64,000 nucleotides of DNA from assembly GCA_039707465.1 (NCBI GenBank), contig CM077643.1:248191919-248255918 (forward strand), written 5' to 3'. Positions within the stretch are counted from its first letter, which is position 1, and every line of letters begins with the position of its first letter. Source of the stretch: Rhabdophis nuchalis. Its lineage: Eukaryota > Chordata > Lepidosauria > Squamata > Natricidae. The notes under the pieces are model-generated. The model did not search any database, was not told the origin of the DNA, and saw only the letters and a list, made by a program, of their open reading frames with translations. This document shows positions 1-12,339 of this stretch, piece after piece. Position numbers and translations under genes: made by a program.

Positions 1-461
1 GAGAGGAGGAGGAGGGGGAAGCCCATTGGACAGAGCGTGCGGGAGAACGCAGGAGGATGGTGGGGGCTTTTCCTCCACCCTCGTCGACGGAGGGACTCCT
101 GGGTGGCGCCGGAGCAACCCTCCCTACGGCCGCCAGTTCCCTCCTCCGCCCGCGGAGCCTCCGCAGCCCCTGGAAGAAAACGAGTGGCCAGCATGCCAGC
201 AGGGGAGGCTCCGCCGGGGGGGGGGGGGAGGGAATCGGTGGCCGGTAGGAAGGGTTGCTCCGGCGGCGCCCAGGTGTTCCTCCGTCGACGACGGTGGAGG
301 AAGAGCCGCACTCCAACGGCGCGAACAGCCGCGCCTGCGTTCTCCCGCGTGGTCTGCTCAGGGGGCTGCCCCCTCCTCCTCCTCCTCTCCAGCCCTGCGG
401 CCCGGCTCCTACCCAGCCATGGACCAGCACCGGTCCGCGGCCCGGGGGTTGGGGACCCCTG
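1..461. mobile_element. Partial non-autonomous hAT-type element, GC-rich
   Basis: This GC-rich, CpG-rich block contrasts sharply with the AT-rich DNA that follows. It ends in GTTGGGGACCCCTG (448-461), the reverse complement of the CAGGGGTCCCCAAC-type terminus typical of a hAT MITE family; a related left end occurs at 28182. The left terminus lies outside the window, so the 8-bp duplication cannot be confirmed; its right half would be 462-469. A G homopolymer sits near 217-228. Long open frames here reflect CpG-rich composition and lack recognisable domains, so I do not call a gene. A promoter CpG island is the alternative, but the clean TIR-like end argues for a transposon. Confidence 0.6.
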
Positions 462-469
462 CTTTAAAC

Positions 470-1899
470 GCCTTACAGGCAGAAGTAGTCATATCAGAAG
501 GGCCCAACAGTTTAGCTCAATTCTAAAACTGCTCATATTTTAAACTGCAGTTTCTAAGCAAGTAAGTTCAGCAGTGACTTCACTTTTGCAGTTACTTCAC
601 TCTATCATCTCAGCGGAGAGTATTTCTGCTCTAATTTATTAACTCATTTATCTCTTTCTCTATGTCAATCTTCATTGTTTGGACTAATGGATTAGCCTAG
701 AAACCATGATTTTTTAAAAATAGCTTTCTTCAACCTCCAAACAAGTTTAGATTTGAAATTTCCAGAACTTTGACCAATATATTTGAAGGTGTTAGGGTGC
801 ATTGATTTTATTGTGCTAAGTAAATTGGGATTTTCTTCTAGACCAGCTGACAATTATTAAAGCTCACGCTAGTATTTACCAATCCATTGATATTGATCTA
901 TTGTTGTTCTGGCAGTATAAAGACTGTTCCTGATGCCTTTAGGTAGTCAATGCATGAATTAGTTTAATTGTTTATGACAATTCAATACATAGAATTGATA
1001 GGCTGGTTATAACATAGGCATTTCCCATAAATACAGAATATCCCAAACAAATTGCATTACACTTGGTTTACCTAAACTCAAAGTTGTGCATTTTCATATG
1101 CCTACAAACACACATGTAATGTAAACATTTATGCTATGTGCATAAAAAGGCATGTTATATTAATTGCATTACAACCCAAAAATTGGAGTATGCAAGCAGT
1201 GCTGGTTTGGTTACATAAGTGGATAACTACTTGTAATTACAAAAGTAATTGCTACAGAAGTGGTAACAAGTGCCTCCTTTTCTAAATGGCAATCCAATTA
1301 GAAAAATAATACATAAATTATATTTGTGGAAAGCTTAGAATGAGTTCAGTTGCAACCTTCTTTGTTTAAACTCAATTCCTTGCCAAAACAATAGTCAGTA
1401 TTATGCACCACATAGCTTTTCAGTTGTTTTAGACTTCAACAATTATTAGTCCCAGTCATCATGGTCAGTGGCAAAATATGTGCAACTTACTTCTAAGTTA
1501 CTAAGGGTAACAAAGTCTCCATGACTGTTATAGATTCTATAGAGTCTATCAGTGCATATCTGTGGGATACTGAAAAAGAACAACTGAAAATGAATGGCTA
1601 AAGGGCATAATTTACATTAGTGAGGCTCACAGAAGTGCCTTATTTTTAATTATAAACAGGGTAAGAAATAATGTACACTTTTATCGAATACAAATTTATT
1701 TATTTATGGCTGAAAACAATGCATAAAACCAGTTAAAAACAATGGAGTCCTTCCCACCGGGCAGCAAACCCAAACATCCTTACTGCTCAAGCCTCATCTT
1801 AGTCCAATGATTGGGAGAAGAGCCAGATCTTCACAGTCCTCCGGAAGGCTAAAATGTGGGGCTTTACAATCATACAATGTTATTATGAATGCAACAATA
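470..1899. other. AT-rich sequence without recognised genes
   Basis: All frames are short and broken. No splice-flanked exon, tRNA or clear repeat was recognised. It is probably unique or very old repeat-derived DNA. Confidence 0.4.
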
Positions 1900-1901
1900 T
1901 A

Positions 1902-2218
1902 CCATATTTTTTTGCCCCATAAGACACACTCTTTCCCCCCCCCCCCCCCCCACCAAGTGGATGGAAATGTCTGTGTGTCATTGCCACTCCTTTGATGAAT
2001 AGCAGCCGGGCCACAGTGGCAGAGTCCTTTTACAGTGCCGAACCCCACCTCTTCTGTCTCTTTTCCACAGTGCAGGTGTCAATAGGCAGAGGTGGCACAT
2101 AAGAGGACACCTATCTCAGGTGCTCTCAGACTCCACCTGATATCTTTTTTCTTGTTTTCCTCCTCCAAATCTAGCTGCGTCTTATGGTCAGGTGCATCTT
2201 ATAGTGTGAAAAATACGG
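1902..2218. mobile_element. Mariner-like MITE with TA target duplication
   Basis: The left end (CCATATTTTTTTGCC, then a sequence like ATAAGACACAC) and the right end (GCATCTTATAGTGTG, then AAAAATACGG) are imperfect inverted repeats of the 'CCGTATTTTTC...TATAAGACGCAC' type. Both ends are flanked by TA (1900-1901 and 2219-2220), the duplication made by Tc1/mariner-class transposases. The interior has an 18-base C run near 1935-1952 and no transposase frame, so the copy is non-autonomous. The family name is inferred; the TIR and TA are seen directly. Confidence 0.55.
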
Positions 2219-2220
2219 TA

Positions 2221-5200
2221 GTTATAATCTTTGTTTATGTAGTAGTTTAAGTAGTACCTTGAACATTAAATTATTTGAAGCCTATTGTCTTCCAGCAACT
2301 CCATGAAAATAGTTGGTGGAATGTTTCCAGCAATGAAGGTGGTACAGAAGAGAGGTGAGTCTAAACGTCTCCTACAAATTCATAACAAATGCAATGGATA
2401 TTAGCTTAACATTTACTGGTTCATGGCGGGATTAAATTCAATCACTGATGCTAAAGCCTAAGTAGCAAAAGAGATCATTTGACCAAACAACAGTAATATC
2501 ACTTTTGGGAGAAAACATGGGAAAAAGTAGAGGAGGATCCCCTTCCTGGGATCTGAAATATTAGTGGTAGTCACATGTCCAACAAAGAAATACTACTATG
2601 CGCTGCGGAATATTAAACTGATTCTGCATCCTGTATTCTGGTCTTACGATCACTATATTTCATTATCCTTCTGCATGTTGAAATGTAATACTTCCAAACA
2701 ATGGATAAATGGTCATTCTGGGACTTTGGAATTACTTAAAAGAATGGCCACAGGAATGCTGCCGATTGAATCATCCTAGAAATATGCTTATACTTCTTCA
2801 TAGTTGAATTTGTGAATTCTGGGTTGCGACCAGGACTGAAAAATATGTTTATTTTCTGCATTTGTCCTGCCTTACTCGTAGACAAGGAAATGGTATGGAT
2901 GTGCTGCCAAATCTGATCTAAGAGTCAATTTTATCTCAAGATCTGGGCAACAGCTATTGGATCAAATGAGCATGGCAGTTGCTTTAAGGACTTGAGAACT
3001 TCTTAATTCTGTGTTGCATAGGAAAAACTGAAATATATGTGGAATGGAAATAGAACAAGCTGATACTTCTGAGTATATTTTTCTAAGAGTTTTTACATAC
3101 TGTTCCTCTGATTTTTTAGTACATTTACCTCTGCTCCATCAGATGAGTAGCAACCTGTTGTTCCCAAGGCAGGTTTGTGTGGCTGTCCAACTATAACACA
3201 TAGATGTTGCCCCTAATTAAGATAGAACACTGTTTCCATCAACAGTTCCACCAGACTCCACTTGGCTGGGACCTAAAATTTGCTAGAATCTGGAACTGAA
3301 ATGTCCTTGGGACACACCTACGTCGAAACATAACTTGTTTTTAGATCGTCTGTACAAAGAAATCTTGGGCAAAATTAACATTTCTGTAAATGATGGTTGT
3401 TTGCTATTTCATTTAGGTTTTAAATGAGTGTTTGTACTGGCTCTAATGGGGGCTCCCAGGTGCCTAAACGTGCCAAATAAATTTGAGATGCAAGTGGCAG
3501 CAAAGTTTCATTTTGTCTACCAGTCCCTGAAAGCTGCTCGTTTCATATCTTCCACTGAAACAGAAAGAGGAAACAGGACAGTCTCCTTTTGGTGATCCAA
3601 TTTGTGCAGGGATTCACTTTCATGAATTACTTCCCAGTCTGATCCGAAATGACACAAATGATCAAGTGACAGAAGCCATCAGCTTTCTCCAAGGGTTGGT
3701 GAAAAGCTATATTTGTGTGAGATATGCTGCTTCTGTTGCCAATTGCTAGCCTGCCGTTATTGCTTTGCTTTCAAGTCTTTGCAGTCATCTGACTTAACAT
3801 TTGAGAAATGGGTGACAAAGATTACAAGGCAGATCAAAATAAGAGAGAAAACAATCTTTTTTTAAAGACTGCTGTAGCTAAGGAAGACTCAAGACTATTT
3901 CACTCATGGGCTGGGAATGAGATGAAAGCAGCTTCACTACGGGGAAACATGTTCTCAAAATCTATGGTTAAATGGAAAATGAGGAAAGGTCATTTGGTAA
4001 TGACCTGTCAACACTTTTCCTTGCCTATCTCCCGTTCTGTTATTTGGTAAGAAAGAGCAGTGGAAAAGATTATCCAATCCAGAACTCTAAATACTACTCT
4101 CTTAAACTTGGGACTCACCCTTTTGTGCTACTAATGGCAGAGAAAAGAGGTCCCAGCCACTCTTTTAAAGGATGCATTTTTACTGGTTTGCTTTTGTCTC
4201 ATTTCCAGCTCAAGGCAATGACAACATGCATTTAGCTGTTTCACTATAGAAGTAGTGTGTTCCCTCTTCTGCCAACACAAATGTTACCATTTAAATAATC
4301 TACATTAATCTTTCTCAGTGGTTCTTCATAACCATCAGGATTTGCAATTGGTCCATTGCCTTTTAGCTTTTTTGTAAGATCAGAGGACTGAACAGTAAAT
4401 AAACCATTTCTCCTTGCTTCTTCTGCCAGCCTGAGGATGGAATAGCATGAGAAGCTTGGGCGGGATGCAGGAACCAACTCTTTCCCCTTGGATATGAAAT
4501 TAAGAAATCATATGGCATCTTTTGCTCAGTGTGATAGTTAGGAAGTCATCTTATTCTGCTTGCCAAACAGCTCATTTCCATTTAATCTGTTTCTTTTCTT
4601 TTTCCAATTAAGATCATGCTAACCTAAGGTTTGAAAATGGACCATAGGCCCTTGTTTGGTCGCAGTTGTGATCAAGAAAGTCTTTGTAACTAATGTAACA
4701 GGTGCAATTAGCACTGGGGTTGTGCCTTTTCCTGGCCTGGGAGACCCTTCAGACAGTTACTCATGTCCTGGTTATCTCACAATTGTATTAGTGATATGTA
4801 AACTGTGCAGAATTGTGAGACTATCAGGCAATCTCAAAACTGGATGAAAGAGATACATTTGTCCAACTTTGCCTTATGGGAGTGTAGGCAAATTTGGCAT
4901 TTTCTGCAAAGCTGAATTATTCTCATTTCTCTCATAACCAATGTTTTTCTGTCTGCCTTTCTGACTGGCACTTCAAAAATTGAAGCAGTAGTTCCAGAGA
5001 AACCCTTGGCATTATACTTTGGAAAAAACCTACTAATGGCGCCCTACCTGCTTTGGATACAGAAGATCCTTGACTCAATTTCCAACATTTTTAGGTGGTC
5101 TAAAAAAAATTTCATTGCAGAGTTGGTGCAAGTCACCTGCAGACAATAATAAGCTATATAAAACAATGGTCTAGGTTGATATGTCATGGGAGCTTATTCT

Positions 5201-5620
5201 GTTCCCACCATCAGTATTTCTAAGAGAGTGCTACATAAAAGCTTTGATTGTGTTATACCTTTTCATTCCATGGCTGGATTCTTATATCACTTTTAGCTTT
5301 CTGTTGTGGTGTTAATGGCAATATTTTAGTGAGTTCTCAGGAATAGAGTTGTTTTTTGCAAATATATTTATAAGGCCAGTTTCTTTTTTTCAAAGGAAAA
5401 ATATACTAGGGGAACTCAAAATTAGGATTTGAAAAGATCCTGAAAAGGAGTTGGATCCACCTGCTATATATGGTAATCCTTTTGAGGCATTGCTTTTGAG
5501 GCATTGCTCTGAGCTGAGTATGTTCATTCAGTAAAAGGTGGTAGAAGTATCTGCAGTCAAGCCTTCTTAGCGATAGTTCCATTCTGTGGAAGTTTTTGTT
5601 TCATGATATCCAGATCAATC
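2221..5620. other. Unique-looking AT-rich stretch
   Basis: Only short unconvincing frames (at most about 90 codons) are present. A 14-bp direct duplication lies at about 5479-5508. No gene or mobile element was identified with confidence. Confidence 0.4.
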
Positions 5621-5624
5621 CTTC

Positions 5625-5791
5625 TACTTTAGTTTTATATGGGATTTTAGCGCAGGGTTAGTTTAATTTAATTTTATATTGTACTATGTTTGTGATGTTA
5701 TATGTATTTTAAATTTCCCTGTGCCTCGCCTCGAGTCCCTTCGGGGAGAGAGAGCGGGTTATAAATAAAAATTTATTATTATTATTATTAC
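5625..5791 (+). mobile_element. L2 LINE 3' end fragment
   Basis: The segment carries the L2 3' UTR signature seen elsewhere in the window on the minus strand: a 'gggattttagcgcaggg' block, then CCTGTGC...CGAGTCCCTTCGGGGAGAG, then 'gggttataaataaaa' and an ATT tail. It is severely 5'-truncated and has no coding part. Confidence 0.7.
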
Positions 5792-5822
5792 TTAGGAGAT
5801 GCTGTTCTCAGATTATCCTGTA

Positions 5823-6215
5823 CAGATAGTCCTTGACATAACAATCACAATGGAGTCCAACATTTCTGTTATTGACACATTTGTTAAGTGAGTTTTGCCC
5901 CATTTTGCGACCTTTCTTGCTATCTTTGTTAAGTGAATCACTGCAATGGATAAGTTGGTAACCCAGATGTTAAATGAATCTGATTTCCCCATTGACTTTG
6001 CTTGTCAGAAGATCACAAAAGTGGATCACATGACCTTGGGACACAGCAACGGTCATAAATATGAACCAATTGCCAAGCATCTGAATTTTGATCACATGAT
6101 TATGGGAATGCAGCAAAGGTCATAACTGTGAAAAACAATCAAAAGACGCTTTTTTCAGTGCCATTGTAACCTTGAATGGTCACTAAGTGAACTGTTGTAA
6201 GTTGAGTATTGCCTG
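5823..6215 (+). mobile_element. TIR DNA transposon (MITE) copy 1, TA-flanked
   Basis: It starts CAGATAGTCCTTGACATAAC and ends GTTGTAAGTTGAGTATTGCCTG, which are imperfect inverted repeats, with TA on both sides (5821-5822 and 6216-6217). The interior repeats 'gttaagtgagt' and 'ggtcataa' motifs and includes a 'gtgccattgtaac' block near the right end. Two more copies of the same family lie at 46616-46879 and 48240-48502. There is no coding capacity. TA flanks suggest mariner-type mobilisation, which is inferred. Confidence 0.65.
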
Positions 6216-6221
6216 TATTGC

Positions 6222-6296
6222 TTTGTTTTGCTTGATGTAAGGCACTCACAGTTGTTGGGAATTATGTGGTATACAAGCCTAAACAAATAAATACAT
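6222..6296 (+). mobile_element. Probable short L2 3' tail
   Basis: The string 'gtggtatacaagcctaaac' followed by AAATAAATA matches the L2 tail pattern (gcggtataaat... then AAAT repeats). The fragment is too short for certainty. Confidence 0.35.
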
Positions 6297-6299
6297 TTC

Positions 6300-7565
6300 T
6301 CTTGCCTTAGTGATTTAGTTCTAAATGGGTTAGAGATCCAGCATCTGGCTCTATCCAGTTACTTTATCATAGGTTTAGGATTAGTTTTTCTTTGGCTTCT
6401 GAGATTCGATCATATTTGGTTGGAGCTATTTAGAAAAAAAGTGTTTGATTCAGTTATAACTTGCTCTGTTTCCTACTCATTTACAGTTTAAATAAATATA
6501 CTCATGGGAAAGTCAGTTTTGTACAACATTGAATACTGGAGTTGGGCTTTGAGGAAATTATATGTGGAAAAGAACTAGGAGATTAATTCATTTCAGATAT
6601 TTATCTCCAAATTTGTTCCCAACAGTATATTTTCCAGGGATTTGTCCAGAATGGTCCTTGGTTTTAATGACTCACCCAACAGGTTTTCTTGTGTTCTATT
6701 GGAGAATGGTTGCATCTAAAAATGAAATGATTGGAAAAAAAAGGTTTAAGTATCTTGTTTCTTCACGGTCTTCCTAGCATCTGCCCAGAACATTTTAGAG
6801 TGATTTGAACTAAATATGACATTGCCAGCAAAATCAGCCAGTCTCTGAAAGATTGTATTCTACATTAGTTGTATATTCTCCTTAACATAAAATATCATGT
6901 AGAATAAATTGATGCCTGTTTGCAGGAATGGGGGAAGGTTTTTATGAGATTGTTGCCAGTAATTTCTATATTTAAAATGTACAGTATACCTTTAGAAACA
7001 AATTGCTGATGGAATGTATACTTTTAGTATGATTGTGGAGGATTTTGTAGGAAGAAAGTAATCCTTGAAGTTGTCAAGAACCCTCTCCTGATAAACCCCT
7101 TTCTCTCTCTCCTCAGGGAGATGGGTGATTTTAAAAATTAGGACAAGAAGTGTTATTCTAGCTGGAAAAAGGCAGTAACAATACATGTAAGTGAGTCAAG
7201 AGGAAAGTAGTTTGAAGAAAATTAGCAATTTTTGGCTATCATTTAAAAATGTTTATTAGAAAGAATGCATATAAATTCTAAGACAATTTATATGAAGCAA
7301 ATTAAAAGATACAATTTTTTTTCAGAATGTTCACACACCTTTAAAAGCATTCTAGATTCCTATTTAATGTCAAATACTTTAAAATATTTCCTTGATTGTC
7401 ACTTTCAGAATTGTTACTGAAAACACAAGAATGAATTTAGACAAGAGCAAGTTTAGGGCAATTCTGCTGTATACAGATTCATAAAAGGTTGAGTTAATTG
7501 TTTTTACCCTTGTCTCAAGCAGCATTGAAAATAAATTATCTACCTAGTATCACATAAGGGATTTT
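6300..7565. other. AT-rich sequence without recognised genes
   Basis: Short frames only, with no recognisable repeat family. Confidence 0.4.
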
Positions 7566-7567
7566 AT

Positions 7568-7810
7568 TTTATTCTAATTTATTTTAGAATTTTTGAGCCA
7601 ATGTTCATTCCTAGTGACCGCCTGGACAAGTCTGAAGTTTTCTTAGCAGAGGTTTTTTTTAGCAGTGATTTGCCATTGCCTGCTTCCCAGGGCTAAGGGA
7701 AAGTGACTGGGTCACTCAACTGACTCTGTGCCTATAGCAGAAGCAAAACCTAGTCTCCTGGTTTCTAATCTTAAATGCTGGTACTTAATGTCAGTTATGC
7801 TGCAATAAAA
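7568..7810 (-). mobile_element. Degenerate tRNA-derived SINE, minus strand
   Basis: The plus strand contains 'ctagtgaccgcctggacaag', 'gatttgccattgcctgcttc', 'agggctaagggaaagtgact' and 'gcaaaacctagtctcctggt' in order. This matches, as I recall it, the reverse complement of a squamate tRNA-headed SINE in which the B box falls in the 'ctagtctcc' area. The A-box end (7770-7810) is badly decayed. The identification is from memory of the family. Confidence 0.35.
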
Positions 7811-7814
7811 TTTG

Positions 7815-9829
7815 GTAATCTCTTTCTTACTAGTGCTATCTAATCGGCAAGGATAATTTTTAAAAAATGGACTTATGTTTTAATAATTTGGACATCACTT
7901 TTGGATTAAAAAGCATTTAACAATCTATTCTGTATATAACACTGCCATCACAAATGGCTTTTTACCATCTTTATGGCAATGATAATTCTAGACCATTCCA
8001 AATGTGAACAAATTGAACTGCCTTGAATCCACATAGTTTGGATTAACTGTGAAATGAGCATTGGAGAGAATTTTCACCCATTGTCCCTCTTAGCCAGCAA
8101 CTCCAATTTCCATATTATTTTAAATAATTGCTCATTTTTTTGTTCAATATGCAGTGCCTAGGGGACAGAAAAGGTGGGATTTGAAGGAATTCTTTCATTT
8201 ATACATAAAGATGCTTTTAAAATCTCTGCAATTTATTTATTTATTTGTTTGTTTGTTTATCAAATTTATATGGCCACCTATCTCACACGAAGTGATTTAT
8301 GAAATTACTTCCATTCATGTTTTCCCCCCCAATTTAGGTAACCAGTTTCTGAGGAAAACTATCACCCTTGAATCTGTGAGGAATGGTTTTATGTTGTTTA
8401 TTGTGATTTGTTATTTTAATCCCTGACTCTGCCTTCAGATAGCTATTCTGATATCTTTTCTACCAAGCTTATTTGATAATGACACCAGAGGATACCGGAT
8501 ACCGTGGACAATCTATCTTCTGTTGTTCCTATTCTCATCATAGCTTCCATCAGAACATCCAGCAAACTGCTGGACAATTCTAAGGATTGTTTTATATATA
8601 ACAATATATTTTATATTACACAGCAAAAGCAAAGGAAACATGCAGGGTCAAGTTCTGAGATAATGTTCACCTCAGCAAAGGAACAATAATGGTTAATTCA
8701 TTTCAAAGCATGATTTTTTCACTTGAGTCTGAAGAAGATTATATGGAGGTGTTTGACCACTTGTGAGTGAGAACGTCCTGCCTAAGGTTGTAAATATTAC
8801 ATTTGGAAACAACAAGAACTGACCTGTGCTTTTTGATGGATGCTCTGTGTTTTCATTCTGTATGTGGTTCTGCAGAGTTCTTGATTCAGGATGCGTTTGA
8901 ACTTTCCTCTTGCTTTATTCTTCCTGTGCAATAGCTGAATTTTTAGTTCAATAGATATCATCTAAAAATGCACGTGTCAAAGCTTTTCTCAGATTCCATC
9001 AATTTCTCCTGATTATGCAGTTTACCAATCTTGTCCTGTGTTATCCTTGAGAACAGACCTTCATTTCAAATTGAAGCATGGCTCTTTCACAGTGAAAGCT
9101 TGTTTGCTAGTCATCATTGTTTATTGCGTCTGGTGGAAAAAAACAAATCACTTTAAAATGGAGATTGAAGACGTAGGTTTCATCTTAATATTATTTCTTA
9201 TTAAGTTGGGTTTCTTGGGAACCAGCAACAAACATTTATGTGTAAATTCTCATCTGTTGCTATTGGAGTTTCTCTGGAAGTGAAAAAATCTCTTTCTTCT
9301 CAGATTCTGTATTTTAGAAACTAAGGCTGAGACAACAATGCAATCCGTTCTCAATTAAACTGAAGTGCTATTTTTTCACTGTTCTGTTTTTAATACATTG
9401 TGTGCTAAAGGCAGACAAGTTGTTTTCTATAAATGATGCCATTGTTTTTTCCCCTATTCCTAAAACTAGTTCCAGAGAAACAGGATTTATTGATATACTT
9501 CTAACAGGTTTTTGTATTTAATTTCTGTCGTGTTATCAGCACCAACGTTGTAATGAATTTGACTCATGGAAAGCAATGATTAATAGCCATTGGTTGTAGT
9601 GTTAGTTTTCATCCATGTCTCCTTTGTATTATCTTAACTATTGGAAAAGATCCATGGAATAATAAGTTGAATTGTATCACAGAATAGTGTAGAAGAATAG
9701 TAATCACTTTAGATTTTGGATACAGTGCAGTTTGAAAAATGAGAATATATTGACTAAATGGAGCCAAACCCTTAATTTTCTGGATTTACTTTGCTAGATA
9801 GCATATTACTCCTATAGCTCTTCTTGGTG
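7815..9829. other. AT-rich sequence, one possible old L2 tail
   Basis: At 8227-8300 an ATTT/GTTT tetranucleotide run followed by 'caaatttatatggccaccta' looks like an old minus-strand L2 3' terminus. The rest has no recognised gene or repeat. The frame at 8154-8426 largely spans this low-complexity tail and is not called. Confidence 0.35.
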
Positions 9830-9940
9830 ATGAAGTAGACAGGGTCCTCGATGCTATCAGTGCTATTACCTGCCAGTTAGATCCTTGTCCCTCCTGGATA
9901 GTGAAAGCCTCAAGGACAGTGACTAGCAGGTAGGTTTAAG
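9830..9940 (+). pseudogene. Short L2 LINE ORF2 fragment
   Basis: The plus-strand translation contains 'LDPCPSW' followed by 'SRTVTS', matching the '[19 protein letters not shown]' region just upstream of the L2-B reverse transcriptase domain (residues about 535-555 there). Only about 35 codons remain, with stops beyond. This is a decayed internal L2 piece. Confidence 0.55.
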
Positions 9941-9944
9941 CAAT

Positions 9945-11725
9945 GAATAGGAGGAATTATTTTATTTTCCAAATGCCTAGTAAAAAGTAGGAAAATTGTT
10001 TTCCTTAGCTATTCTTGATCCTTGACAAAATAGACATTTTACAACTTAAAATAAGGAAATATCTTGACACATTTCCTGCTACCCTCCCCAAATTCTAACT
10101 GAATGCCAATACCATATACCATATATTTAGACAATTTACATTCCCACTTTTTGAACTTCATTAAATATTTCTAAATTTAGGCGATGGGCCTTCATCATAA
10201 AATATAATTCCTAATCTGCATTCATAAAGATATGTGTCAGGGCTCCTTTTGCCACATTTTCTACAGTGAGAAAATGGGAGAGGGCCTGAAGTCGAAAAGG
10301 TAAAAGATAAAGGTATATTTAAAATATACCTTTGTAAAATATATACATATAAAAGATATGTATATATTTATATAAACTTCTAATCAAGAGGAGAGTAGTA
10401 TAAAGATAGTTTGAAAATGGCCACACTCTAATTTCACAGTTTAAGAAGGTATAATTATTTTTCTATCAGTAATTGCACAAAAGTGTAATCTATTGAATAC
10501 TATTTATGTACATTTGAAAAATATGTGAAATCTTTCTTATTGGACCTAATAGTCTCCAGACCTCAATCGGTTCCATCTAATGTATGTTGAGGAAAATGCC
10601 ACATGCTCCTTTAGGCATACTAATTTATCTATCCATCTGTTGAATCATAATAAGTACACCAAAGGCATTAAAAACAATCTGAAATTATTTTTATAACATT
10701 TGATTAGATTGGAGGGCATAAACAGACCGTGAATGTTACTAAGTGAACACATTGCTCTATTTTACTCTGTAGAAATTATAAATTATTTAGTAATTTAACC
10801 CATGACTGAAAAACCAACATTTTATGCAATTATTTGTTCATTTAGTCTTAACTGAGCACTGATTAAATACCTAGTTCTTAACTTAAATTTCTTGAAGTGT
10901 TTATATTTATCCATTATGAGAATTTCTTCAACAACTTAATGTAATAGTTATGTTGACAAATAATTCAATTTCCATTGTATTAATAACTATTATGATAAAT
11001 ATTAATACAGAACAAAGATTTGGCTTCCAAAGGAATTTTTGCTTCCACAATCTCTTTTTCTTTTAAATTCTATCTATTTAGATCTGATACTTTCTATCAG
11101 CAGTAAGATCGAGGTTACCTTGCTTAATTAAGGCTTTCAGCACTTTGATAGTTCTAAATAAAATTCTTTGAATCTGAATTTTAAGATAACTACCAGCAAG
11201 GAATTATTGCTGAAATGCATCTTCCTTGTAAACAAAGCTATTTTTGTTTATAAGTCTATAACAACAAATACTTACAAATGGTATCTCAAACGTTTATCTC
11301 AATGGTATCTCAAACCAGTTTAGTTACCGTTTCTCTTAGTAATTTAACTTTGGTCATCATTTTAAACAACTGCAGAATTAGTTTGGGTATTCTTAAAAAT
11401 ATTGGATTCTTATAACCCTAAATTCTTTTAGGTAAAATTGCTTCTAGTACACATCTCAACTATTTCCCCCCCAATTTTTTCTACAGCCCTTTCCAAAACT
11501 TTAATTTGGTCTTCTTGGCTCCTTATATTTTGCTTTTCTTCTACGCTGACTAATATTCCTTGTTAACAAAGGTATTAAAATTTTACAATGATTGAATATT
11601 TAATCATGATTTGTCATAAACACTCATTATTATTTATGTTGTCTATTTAGGTGTCCAATCTAAAGTTGGATGCCTAAAATTTAGCTGTCCAACTCAGGTT
11701 CATTACTTTGGGGGGCTAAATTAAT
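9945..11725. other. AT-rich sequence with an AT palindrome
   Basis: The block 10310-10333 is an inverted repeat ('aaaggtatatttaaaatata' plus 'cctt'), followed by more ATATA-rich sequence. No gene was recognised. Confidence 0.4.
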
Positions 11726-11727
11726 TA

Positions 11728-11742
11728 ATAATAAATAAATTA

Positions 11743-11829
<87 letters not shown>
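11728..11829. repeat. (AAT)n microsatellite adjoining an L2 tail
   Basis: About 100 bp of near-pure AAT/ATA repeats abut the 3' terminus of a minus-strand L2 fragment, so the microsatellite very likely grew from the LINE's own tail. The leucine-rich minus-strand frame through it is an artefact. Confidence 0.9.
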
Positions 11830-12335
11830 TTTAATTTATAAACCGCTCTCTCTCCCCGAAGGTACTCGAGGCGGTGCACAGGGAATTTAAAAATACATGT
11901 ATAAAACCAATACAATACAATATTAAAATAAATAAAACTAAAACCCTGCGCTAAAATCCCAAACTAAAACTAAGCCCTTAAAAACCCTAAAAAACAGTTC
12001 AATTACCCCAGGCCGGCCAAGCAGAAGAAATGTGTTTTTAATTTTTGACAGTACACATAGGATTAAACAGTACACATAGGATCTACAACCAGGGTAAAAA
12101 CAAACTAACCAATATCAAATCAATACTGTCAATGCATGGATTCAACCATGCCTCCAGATCCCCATACCCAGTACAATAGCATGTATTTTAAGCCCTTGCA
12201 AAAGGGGATCAGGAGGGGATCAGGAAAAGTCTAATCTCTGTGGGAGAGATATTCCAAAGGGCGGGCCCCGAGAGAGAAAAAGTCTCACAAGATGGGACCA
12301 GGAGCATGCCTCTTCTACCAGATGTAATAAGACAG
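11830..12335 (-). mobile_element. L2 LINE 3' end, degenerate
   Basis: Read on the minus strand it ends with the L2 3' UTR hallmark around 11840-11885 ('ctctccccgaaggtactcga' on plus, then 'ggcggtgcacaggga'). The 'accccaggccggccaagcag' block at about 12005, which lies near the stop codon in L2-A and L2-B, is also kept. Farther upstream a diverged C-terminal coding region is visible ('atattccaaagggcgggccc'). A 16-bp duplication ('acagtacacataggat') lies at about 12048-12081. Confidence 0.75.
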
Positions 12336-12339
12336 GTAA

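Noticed and set aside
26..543. Overlapping 160-170-codon frames in the GC-rich left edge
   Set aside because: Low complexity, several overlapping frames in a CpG-rich MITE, no domain features.
11721..11915. Leucine-rich minus-strand peptide
   Set aside because: Translation of the AAT microsatellite.
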